The notes below the pieces were generated by a model that saw only the letters and a list, made by a program, of their open reading frames with translations, had not been told where the DNA came from and did no database searches. Made by a program: the position numbers and the translations under genes. Of a stretch of 23,821 nt of DNA, positions 7,141-13,841 are shown piece after piece (within the stretch, counting starts at the first letter, position 1; each line of letters opens with the position of its first letter). Source of the DNA: an uncultured Planctomycetales bacterium (GTDB lineage Bacteria > Planctomycetota > Planctomycetia > Isosphaerales > Isosphaeraceae); NCBI GenBank assembly GCA_937907525.1, contig CALCIB010000272.1, positions 1 through 23,821 of the forward strand, given 5' to 3'.

Positions 7141-8397
7141 ATGCACGACCTCCCCCGCCCCCGGGCGTCGGCGCGTCGGGCCGACGTCCTGTTGATCGTC
7201 GGCTTCCTGGCGATCCTCGCCTATCCGTCGCTGGCCCTGCTGCGCGACCCGGCGGAGGTGGGCAAGGAGGCCCGGGTCGAGAACCGGGTCTTGCAGCCCC
7301 GGCCGCCGATCCACAGGTTGATCTCGGAGCCCGCGAGGTTCGTCGCCGAGTTCCGGGCCTTCCTCGAGGACGAGTTCCTGGGGCGGCCGTCGCTGATCGC
7401 CATGAACTCGCGGATTCGCGTCCTGGGCCTGGGGGTCTCCACCAATCCCCAGGTCATCGTCGGCAAGCACGGTTCGTTGTTCTACGCCGGCGACCCCCAC
7501 GTCCCGACCTACGATCTGGGGCACGAAGTCGCGAAACAGCGCCGGGTGCGGCCGCTCTCGGAGGTCCGCCTGGCGGAATTGCACAAGTATCTGCTCGCCC
7601 GCAAGCACTGGGCGGAGAGTTTGGGGGCGCGGTTCCTCATGGTCCTGGCGCCCGACAAGTCCACGGTCTATCCCGAACACGCCCCGGACTGGATGGCCCC
7701 GCTCGACGCCCCCTCCGTCACCGACCAGGCCCTCGACTACCTGGCCTCCAGGGGGGACGTCGAATTCCTCGACCTTCGCCCCGCGATGTTCCAGGCCAAG
7801 GCCGAGCACGCCCGGCAACCCCTTTACTACCGTTACGACACCCACTGGAACTTCCAGGGGGCCTTCGTCGGCTACGAGGCGATCACCGATCGGCTCCACA
7901 CCCTCTTCCCCGGCGGCCACTCCCTCCGGGAATCCGACCTGAGCTTCGCCAAGATCAAGCGGACGGGCGATCTCGCCTGGATGCTGCGCCTCGGCGACAC
8001 GCTCCAGGAGCGAACCTTCCTGGTGAACGTCAAGGAGCCGAGGGCGAAGGAAGTCGCGTACCCTTACGACACGAGCCCCGTCGGCGCCGGCCAGCACCCG
8101 CCCCGAATGTTCCAGACCGGCGACGCCTCGCTCCCCAAGGGCTTGATCCTCCACGATTCCTACATGGACGCGCTCATGGACTTCCTGGCCGAGGACTTCC
8201 AGACCTCGGTCTTCACCTGGGACCTTCGCGTCAACCCCGCGACCCTGGGCGACTTCAAGCCCGACGTCGTCCTGTACGAACTCGTCGAGCGCAGCCTCCC
8301 GTACCTTCTGCTTTATCAGGACGGGTTGACGCCGCCCGTCGATCCCAGGATCGCCGCGGAGGACGCGGAGTTGAGTTCCCGAGGACGCCGACGCTAG
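7141..8397 (+). CDS. AlgJ/AlgX-like SGNH O-acetyltransferase, membrane-anchored
   Basis: A 418-residue partner of the preceding MBOAT protein. It has one N-terminal membrane segment (VLLIVGFLAILAYPSLALL, about residues 19-37) followed by a periplasmic SGNH-like acetyltransferase domain of the AlgX/AlgJ/DHHW family. The catalytic elements are visible: DTHWN (Asp233 and His235) and the nucleophile Ser340 in LHDSYMDAL, matching the Asp-x-His pair and the serine of AlgJ and AlgX. KHGSLFYAGD and LMVLAPDKSTVYPEH are also family hallmarks. It probably takes acetyl groups delivered by the MBOAT protein and places them on an exported polysaccharide. The start is three bases after the upstream stop codon with only a weak ribosome site, consistent with translational coupling. 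The C-terminus ends in a short Arg-rich tail. Confidence 0.88.
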   Translation: MHDLPRPRASARRADVLLIVGFLAILAYPSLALLRDPAEVGKEARVENRVLQPRPPIHRLISEPARFVAEFRAFLEDEFLGRPSLIAMNSRIRVLGLGVSTNPQVIVGKHGSLFYAGDPHVPTYDLGHEVAKQRRVRPLSEVRLAELHKYLLARKHWAESLGARFLMVLAPDKSTVYPEHAPDWMAPLDAPSVTDQALDYLASRGDVEFLDLRPAMFQAKAEHARQPLYYRYDTHWNFQGAFVGYEAITDRLHTLFPGGHSLRESDLSFAKIKRTGDLAWMLRLGDTLQERTFLVNVKEPRAKEVAYPYDTSPVGAGQHPPRMFQTGDASLPKGLILHDSYMDALMDFLAEDFQTSVFTWDLRVNPATLGDFKPDVVLYELVERSLPYLLLYQDGLTPPVDPRIAAEDAELSSRGRRR

Positions 8398-8533
8398 AAG
8401 GTCGCTCGGCGACGAGTCGGCCGCCGCTCGGAACGAGGCCGCAACAACTTCCCGGTAATCTTCCTGGCCGGCTCGCGTGGACTTGGGACACGAAACCGGA
8501 GAATCAACCGGGCAGCACCTCCCTCGAGAAAAC

Positions 8534-8612
8534 CATCCACGGATTTCTCAGATTCACGCAGATTCGGATCAGATAATTAAAAATCTGTGTCAATCTGGTA
8601 AATCTGTAGATG
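8534..8612. repeat. AT-rich inverted repeat with 31-nt arms
   Basis: The left arm (8534-8564, beginning CATCCACGGATTT) and the right arm (8582-8612, ending AAATCTGTAGATG) are imperfect reverse complements, matching at 25 of 31 positions by eye, around a 17-nt A/T-rich spacer. Base composition differs sharply from the surrounding GC-rich DNA. I recall similar CACGGATTT / AATCTGTGG strings scattered in many environmental bacterial genomes. The rest of the 8398-8685 gap shows no gene. Both neighbouring genes end here, since they converge, so it may also act in transcript end formation. Confidence 0.65.
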
Positions 8613-8685
8613 CTTTTATCACGGATCGTTCGCGGGAGTTGCGTCGGCATCGCTCCCCGCGGCCGAACCGGCCGAACCGACGGAG

Positions 8686-9747
8686 TCAACCGAAGAACCA
8701 GGACGACGGCCGCAGGTGACTCGACAGCATATCTCGACACCGATCCGCCTCCTCGACGGTCGCGAACGCCCGCTTCGGCAAGAGCATCCAGGCGGACGCG
8801 CCCGACGACTTCCAGAGGAAGAAACTCCGCCGGGTCTCCTTGAAGCGATCGTAAGTCGACCATGGGAGCGCGCCGCTTCCCTCGGGGCCGCTGAAGGCGA
8901 TGGAATCGGGCGAGAGGACCAGGTCCACCGCCGCGGCGCGTCGGGAGTGGGACCACCAGGAAAGGACGGAACCGCCGAGGACCACGACGAGCGACGTCAC
9001 GAGCAGGAACGGCAGGATGAACATGAAGTAGACCTGGGTAGCGGAGTAGACCGCGTTCGGCGGCGGGCTCGCGGCCGTGACGATCGTGATCCCGGTCATC
9101 AGCGCCACGAACGCCGCGAGGAACCCTCGCACGCGCCATGACGTCAGCGAGCGGTCGACGAAGTCCGAGAACCGCAAGTCGATCCTCAATCCGACGGACT
9201 GGCCGGGGTCGGCCGGCGTCGCGACCGGCGCGGGCGCGGCGGACGGCTCCGCGAGGCCCAGGCGATTGACGGCGAGCGTCTGGAACCAGTCCTGGCTGGC
9301 CTCGTCGGGGAAGACGCGCCGGGGGAACGTCAACAGGGTCGTTCCGGAACGGTCGACCAGCACGAACAGTTCGGGCGAGTCCAGCAGGCGGCTGAAGGCC
9401 GACCACGGCAGATGGACCTCGGCGCCCGTCGCGCGGACGCGCAGGCCGTCGTCGGAGACGTCGACGCCCGTCATGACCGCCGCGGCCGAGCGCGTCCGCC
9501 GCTTCAAAAGCCAGGCGACGAACGCGATCCCGACCACGGCCGCGTAGACGTAAGGGCGATGGGCCGCCGACACCTCGCGCCCCACGCGGACGTAAAAGCC
9601 CAGAAGCATCCCGGCCAACACGAGCAGCAGGACGATCGTGGTCAGCGCCTTCGAGCCGCCGCCGACCCGCCGTTGCAGGTGCAAGGCTTGAGCCTGTTCC
9701 TTCTCGGCGTCCGTGCATGCGAATTCGAGATGGAGCGTGTCCGCCAC
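8686..9747 (-). CDS. membrane protein with two YcxB-like modules
   Basis: A 353-residue protein of unknown role. It starts with GTG at 9747, with GGAGGG about six bases before it. The layout is an internal duplication: residues about 36-82 hold two membrane helices (TTIVLLLVLAGMLLGFYVRV; VYAAVVGIAFVAWLL) followed by a small beta-rich domain (VDVSDDGLRVRATGAEVHLPW...FPRRVFP). A second pair of helices (about 190-250; FLLVTSLVVVLGGSVLSWW) is followed by a second such domain (LSPDSIAFSGPEGSGALPW...LPKRAFATVEEADRC). The pattern of a strand ending in LPWS, a central FxLWKSSG or FVLVDRSG strand and a final (F/L)P(R/K)R.F fits the YcxB-like family. That family has no established function. There is no evident operon partner. 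Confidence 0.7.
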   Translation of the reverse strand: MADTLHLEFACTDAEKEQAQALHLQRRVGGGSKALTTIVLLLVLAGMLLGFYVRVGREVSAAHRPYVYAAVVGIAFVAWLLKRRTRSAAAVMTGVDVSDDGLRVRATGAEVHLPWSAFSRLLDSPELFVLVDRSGTTLLTFPRRVFPDEASQDWFQTLAVNRLGLAEPSAAPAPVATPADPGQSVGLRIDLRFSDFVDRSLTSWRVRGFLAAFVALMTGITIVTAASPPPNAVYSATQVYFMFILPFLLVTSLVVVLGGSVLSWWSHSRRAAAVDLVLSPDSIAFSGPEGSGALPWSTYDRFKETRRSFFLWKSSGASAWMLLPKRAFATVEEADRCRDMLSSHLRPSSWFFG

Positions 9748-9930
9748 GACGACCCTCCGGCATCAACGTCCGGCGCGGAAAAGAGAAAGAGGAACGCGAA
9801 CGCCATTAAATCATCCAATAGCGCGCGCGTCCACGCTCAGGCGGAACGATCGTCAGGCCCGCCCCCATTAGACTATAGCGCATAACTATGAGCAGTTGTT
9901 ATTGACAACCGCCGCTGGCGAGCGCGCATC

Positions 9931-10059
9931 CCCCCTTCTCCCCTTGTGGGAGAAGGTGCCCCGAAGGGGCGGATGAGGGGTGGGCGCGACCGGAAGCCTC
10001 TGGAAACGCCCCCCCCTCATCCGGCCTTCGGCCACCTTCTCCCACAAGGGGAGAAGGGA
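9931..10059. repeat. palindromic element B1
   Basis: A near-perfect long palindrome: CCTTCTCCCCTTGTGGGAG at the left, CTCCCACAAGGGGAGAAGG at the right, with GCCCCGAAGGGGC / GGCCTTCGGCC hairpins and a GGATGAGGGG / CCCCTCATCC core inside. It lies between two minus-strand genes. The gap 9748-10127 otherwise holds an AT-rich stretch at about 9865-9910 that could contain the minus-strand promoter of the YcxB-like gene, although I could not settle on one -35/-10 pair. Confidence 0.85.
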
Positions 10060-10127
10060 GGATCGTCGGCGCTCTTTCTCGATGGTCTTCAACGAAGCGG
10101 ACCCACGTTCTTGAGCGCGACGGCCTT

Positions 10128-10943
10128 CTACGCCTCGTCGGCGTCGTCATCGTCGCGGTCGTCCTCGAAGCGAAGGTGTTTGACGCTGCGGCCGTGGCGA
10201 CGCACCAGCTTGAGGGCCTCGAAGCCGATCTTGATGTGGGCCTCGACGTATTCCTCGGTGACCAGGCGGTCGCTGGCGGCCGTCTTGACCCCCTCGGGGA
10301 TCATCGGCTGGTCCGACACCAACAGCAACGCGCCCGCCGGGATCCCGTTGGCGAAGCCGGCGGCGAAGATCGTGGCGGTCTCCATGTCCACGGCCATGCA
10401 GCGGGTCCGTTGGAGGTAGCGCTTGAACTCCTCGTCGTGCTCCCAGACCCGACGGTTGGTGGTGTAGACGGTTCCGGTCCAGTAGTCGCGACCGTGGTCC
10501 CGGATGCTCGTGGAGACGCCGCGCTGGAGTTGGAACGCGGGAAGCGCCGGCACCTCGCGGGGGAGGTAGTCGTCGGAGGTCCCCTCGCCTCGGATGGCGG
10601 CGATCGGCAGGATCAGGTCGCCGACCCGGTTCTTCTTCTTGAGGCCGCCGCACTTGCCCAGGAACAGGACCGCCTTGGGGCCGACGGCCGAGAGCAAGTC
10701 CATCACCGTGGCGGCGTTGGGGCTCCCCATGCCGAAGTCGATCATGGTCACGCCGTCGGCGGTGGCGTTGGGCATCGGCCTGTCCGCGCCGATCACTTCC
10801 ACGCCGTGCCCCTCGGCGAACAGCTCGACGTAACGGCTGAAATTGGTCAGAAGCACGTACTCGCCGAAATCCCCAAGCGCCGCGCCCGTGTAGCGAGGCA
10901 GCCAGTCGGCCACGATCTCGTCCTTGTTCCTCATGCGTCCCAT
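10128..10943 (-). CDS. amn: AMP nucleosidase, short catalytic form
   Basis: A 271-residue enzyme of the purine nucleoside phosphorylase/MTAN fold that hydrolyses AMP to adenine and ribose 5-phosphate. The sequence closely follows the short AMP nucleosidases: EIVADWLPRYTG, FGEYVLLTNFSRYVELFAE, TMIDFGMGSPNAATVMDLL, VLFLGKCGGLKKKNRVGDLI, AAIRGEGTSDDYLP, YWTGTVYTTNRRVWEHDEEF, MAVDMETATIFAAGFANG and LLLVSDQPMIPEGVKT. The VDMETAT segment carries the Glu and the ribose-contacting Met-Glu pair of the fold, and SDQ holds the catalytic Asp equivalent. It lacks the N-terminal regulatory domain of the roughly 480-residue E. coli Amn. An internal ATG at 10934 (MRNKDEIV) matches the family start better and is a reasonable alternative; neither has a strong ribosome site. 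The C-terminus is an acidic tail (DDRDDDDADEA). Confidence 0.9.
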   Translation of the reverse strand: MGRMRNKDEIVADWLPRYTGAALGDFGEYVLLTNFSRYVELFAEGHGVEVIGADRPMPNATADGVTMIDFGMGSPNAATVMDLLSAVGPKAVLFLGKCGGLKKKNRVGDLILPIAAIRGEGTSDDYLPREVPALPAFQLQRGVSTSIRDHGRDYWTGTVYTTNRRVWEHDEEFKRYLQRTRCMAVDMETATIFAAGFANGIPAGALLLVSDQPMIPEGVKTAASDRLVTEEYVEAHIKIGFEALKLVRRHGRSVKHLRFEDDRDDDDADEA

Positions 10944-11126
10944 CCGGCGAACGTCCGATCGAATCGATTCCCCGTCGTGGGAATTGTACGGTCGGCGATA
11001 AGCCTTCGGGGGGATTCAGGGAAGGGACGAAAACGAGGGGGCCGATCTGCGGCGCGTCGCGGACGTCGCAATCAGCGCGACGCGATCCGACGGCCGGAAT
11101 CCGAAGGGAGAGGGCGCGGGAGGCCC

Positions 11127-11153
11127 TTGACAGGGCTCCGATTCTCCTTTAAT
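11127..11153 (+). promoter_or_regulatory. candidate sigma-70 type promoter for pheA
   Basis: A perfect -35 box TTGACA (11127-11132) and a near-consensus -10 TTTAAT (11148-11153) are separated by 15 bp, slightly short. Transcription would start at about 11160. The 302-bp divergent region 10944-11245 has no other feature that I can support. Confidence 0.5.
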
Positions 11154-11245
11154 ACCTTAGCCTTATGAATGTTGCGCCGACGAGGGGGCGACCGGCGTCG
11201 ACGCCTCTTCCGGTCGAGGGGTCCGCCTTAGATTCGAGAGTGCCG

Positions 11246-12397
11246 ATGGCCCGCAAGTCCTCATCGTCCGTCGGCAAAACGACCGAGGCGGCCGACGCCA
11301 AGAAGGCGCCGACCCTGGCGAGCCTTCGGAGCGAGATCGACCGCCTCGACAAGGAGTTGGTCGCGCTTTTGAACCGTCGCGCCGAGATCGCCGTCGAGAT
11401 CGGCAAGGTCAAGCACGCCAACGGCTTGGAGGTCTTCTCGGCGTCCCGCGAGGAGGAAGTGCTGGCGAAGGTGCTGGCGGCCAGCCAGGGGCCCTTGCCG
11501 AAGGAGACGTTGCGGGCGGTCTTCCGCGAGTTGATGAGCGGCACGCGATCGCTTCAGCGGGCGCTTCGGGTCGCCTATCTTGGGCCGAAGCACAGCTACA
11601 GCCATCTGGCGGCGGTCGCCCGCTTCGGCGAGGCGGTGGAGCACGTCCCGCTGGGGTCGATCGCGGCGGTGTTCGAGGAACTCAACCGCCGCCACGTCCA
11701 GTACGGGATCGTGCCGCTTGAGAACTCCACCGACGGCCGGATCGCCGACACCCTGGAGATGTTCGTCAAGCTGCCGAACCTCAAGATTCGAGCCGAGGTC
11801 CGGCTGCGGATCCACCACTGCCTGCTGGGTCGTTGCGAGTGGGGCCAGGTGCGCCGGGTGTATTCCAAGAGCCAGGCGCTTTCGCAGTGTCGCAACTGGC
11901 TGGGGAAGAACCTGCCGCAGGCGGCCAAGGTGGAGGTCGTCTCCACGGCGGCGGCGGCCGAGTTGGCCAGCCGCGAGGAGTTCGCCGCGGCCGTCGCCAG
12001 CAAGTCGGCCGGCCAGGCTTACGGGTTGGACATCCTGGCCGAGAACGTCGAGGACCAGGTCGACAACGTCACCCGCTTCGCCGTCATCGCCGAGACCCCC
12101 GAGGCCCGCTCCGGCCGCGACAAGACGACGCTCATGGCCCGGATCCCCAACGCCCCCGGCTCGCTGGTCAAGACGATCGCCCCGTTCGAGAAGCTGGGGG
12201 TCAACATGACCTGGATCGAGTCGTTCCCCATGCCCGGCTCGGCGAGCGACAAGAACCCGTCGTACCTCTTCTTCCTCGACGTCGAGGGCCACACCGACGA
12301 CCCCCTGGTCCAGAAGGCGATCGAGACCGTCCGCCGCCGCTGCGAGCGGCTCGACGTCCTCGGCTCCTACCCCCGCGGCGAGGTCCTGGAGGGCTGA
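11246..12397 (+). CDS. pheA: bifunctional chorismate mutase / prephenate dehydratase (P-protein)
   Basis: A 383-residue enzyme of phenylalanine synthesis, converting chorismate to prephenate and then to phenylpyruvate in the cytoplasm. Order: an AroQ-type chorismate mutase helix bundle (about 22-105; LRSEIDRLDKELVALLNRRA, EIGKVKH), a prephenate dehydratase domain (about 108-285; VAYLGPKHSYSHLAA, YGIVPLENSTDGRI, catalytic Thr276 in NVTRF) and a C-terminal ACT domain (about 298-375; PNAPGSLVKTIAPFEKLGVN). In the ACT domain, the Phe-binding ESRP motif reads ESFP (Glu325 onward), and the GALV-type motif reads GSLV. I chose ATG 11246 because the mutase domain begins soon after it and GAGAG lies just upstream. 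An in-frame ATG at 11165 would add 27 non-conserved residues and would sit within a few bases of the predicted transcription start. Confidence 0.93.
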   Translation: MARKSSSSVGKTTEAADAKKAPTLASLRSEIDRLDKELVALLNRRAEIAVEIGKVKHANGLEVFSASREEEVLAKVLAASQGPLPKETLRAVFRELMSGTRSLQRALRVAYLGPKHSYSHLAAVARFGEAVEHVPLGSIAAVFEELNRRHVQYGIVPLENSTDGRIADTLEMFVKLPNLKIRAEVRLRIHHCLLGRCEWGQVRRVYSKSQALSQCRNWLGKNLPQAAKVEVVSTAAAAELASREEFAAAVASKSAGQAYGLDILAENVEDQVDNVTRFAVIAETPEARSGRDKTTLMARIPNAPGSLVKTIAPFEKLGVNMTWIESFPMPGSASDKNPSYLFFLDVEGHTDDPLVQKAIETVRRRCERLDVLGSYPRGEVLEG

Positions 12398-12410
12398 ACG
12401 CCGATCCGGC

Positions 12411-13409
12411 TCACCCCGCGATCGGCGACGGCCGGGTGGGGGCCGTCGGCGCGTCGCGGAAGTAGGCGATCACCCCCTCCAGGATCTGGTCCAGCGACTT
12501 CCGGGGCGCGTAGCCGATCAGGGCGTGGATCTTGGCGACGTCCGGCACGCGGCGCGGCATGTCCTCGAAGCCGTCGCCGTAAGCCTGCTCATACGGGACG
12601 TGGACGATCTCCGACGCCGAGCCGGTCAGCGCCTTGACCCGCTCGGCGAGCTTCTGGATCGTGACCTCCTCGGTGGAGCCGACGTTGTAGACCTCGCCGA
12701 CGGCGTCGGGGTGGTCCATCAGGCCGACCAGCGCGGCGACGACGTCGGAGACGTCGGTGAAGCAGCGCGACTGGGAGCCGTCGCCGTGGATGGTGATCGG
12801 CCTGCCGGTGAGCGCCTGCTTGACGAAGGTCGGCACCACCATGCCGTACTGGCCGGTCTGGCGGGGGCCGACGGTGTTGAACAGGCGGACCAGGACCGTC
12901 GGCAGCTTGCGTTCGCGCCAGTAGGCCAGGGCGAGGAACTCGTCGATGGCCTTGGAGCAGGCGTAGCTCCAACGCCCCTTGCTGGTCGCCCCCAGGACGA
13001 GGTTGCCGTCCTCGCGAAACGGGACGGCGTCGCTGAGGCCGTAGACCTCCGAGGTGGAGGCCAGAAGCACCTTCTTCTTCTTCTTGTTGGCCGCGGCCAG
13101 AACGACCTCCGCGCCGTGGACGTTGGTCTCGATGGTGCGGACGGGGCTTTCGACGATCAGCTTGACCCCCACCGCCGCGGCCAGGTGGAAGACGACGTCG
13201 CACTGGTCGACCAGTTCCGCCACCGTGGGGGCGTGGTGGACGCTTTCGATGGCGTAATGAAACCGCGGCCGGTCGCGAAGGTGGCGGATGTTGTCGATGC
13301 TGCCGGTCGACAGGTCGTCCAGGACGAAGACCTCGTCGCCGCGCCCCAGGTAGGCGTCGGCCAGATGCGAGCCGATGAAGCCGGCCCCCCCCGTGATGAG
13401 CACGCGCAT
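12411..13409 (-). CDS. NAD-dependent sugar-nucleotide epimerase/dehydratase (extended SDR; UDP-glucuronate decarboxylase or GalE-like)
   Basis: A 332-residue extended short-chain dehydrogenase acting on a nucleotide sugar. The NAD-binding start MRVLITGGAGFIGSHLADAY has the GxxGxxG motif, and VFVLDDLSTGSIDNI carries the Asp that favours NAD. FHLAAAVGV, STSEVYG (catalytic Ser/Thr region) and the Tyr-x-x-x-Lys pair in WSYACSKAIDEF are present, then RLFNTVGPRQ, GDGSQSRCFTDVSDVV and YNVGSTEEVTI. The FTDVSD and SRCFTDV details resemble UDP-glucuronate decarboxylases and related epimerases, but substrate assignment from sequence is unsafe. A run of five Lys (NKKKKKVLL) is encoded by tandem AAG codons in the loop before the catalytic region. 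It converges on pheA with only 13 bp between the stop codons. It may feed cell-surface glycan synthesis. Confidence 0.88.
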   Translation of the reverse strand: MRVLITGGAGFIGSHLADAYLGRGDEVFVLDDLSTGSIDNIRHLRDRPRFHYAIESVHHAPTVAELVDQCDVVFHLAAAVGVKLIVESPVRTIETNVHGAEVVLAAANKKKKKVLLASTSEVYGLSDAVPFREDGNLVLGATSKGRWSYACSKAIDEFLALAYWRERKLPTVLVRLFNTVGPRQTGQYGMVVPTFVKQALTGRPITIHGDGSQSRCFTDVSDVVAALVGLMDHPDAVGEVYNVGSTEEVTIQKLAERVKALTGSASEIVHVPYEQAYGDGFEDMPRRVPDVAKIHALIGYAPRKSLDQILEGVIAYFRDAPTAPTRPSPIAG

Positions 13410-13456
13410 GTCGAGAACCGGCCCCTCTTCTGATGTATCCCGCGACGACCAAGCAA

Positions 13457-13646
13457 ACGGTCTTCCCCCCTCGCGGGGGAAGACAGACCGCGAAGCGGTC
13501 AGATGAGGGGGACGACACGCAAGAAGGCCGTCGGAATTCGCGGAAGCCCGTCCGGGCGGCTCGGCATTCCAACGGCCCTTCGGCTTGTCCTCCCCCTCAT
13601 CCGGCCCTTCGGGCCACCTTCTCCCTCAAGGGGAGAAGGACGTCGT
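13457..13646. repeat. palindromic element A2
   Basis: An A-family copy in the 432-bp divergent gap between the epimerase and the fusion acyltransferase gene. The left arm has CGGTCTTCCCCCCTCGCGGG and ACCGCGAAGCGGTCAGATGA; the right arm has CCCCCTCATCCGGCCCTTCG and a CCTTCTCCCTCAAGGGGAG hairpin of B/C flavour. The outer GACCGTCACGG termini seen in A1 are degraded here. From 13647 to 13841 there is about 195 bp with a mildly AT-rich stretch around 13738-13765 (GGAAATTCGTCTTGTACATA), a possible promoter area that I cannot resolve. Confidence 0.75.
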
Positions 13647-13841
13647 GGAAGCCCTGACGATCGGCTCGATTCTAGCCGATCGCCCCGCCTTCCGCGAAGG
13701 GTCGGCCGGCGTCGGAAATCGCGACGGGGGATGTCACTTGGAAATTCGTCTTGTACATAATTCGAGCGTGGGCCATCCTCCGACGAGTCTCGGGGGTCGC
13801 CGTCGCCCCCTGATTCGCCGATTCAGCCGGGAGCACGCCCG

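Noticed and set aside
8504..9766. 420-residue minus-strand frame overlapping the YcxB-like gene
   Set aside because: Arg/Gly/Pro-rich shadow. The overlapping frame has clear membrane helices and an internal duplication.
13066..13090. AAG microsatellite as a phase-variable tract in the epimerase
   Set aside because: It is a trinucleotide run of only about five units encoding lysines, so length changes would keep the frame. No evidence of switching.
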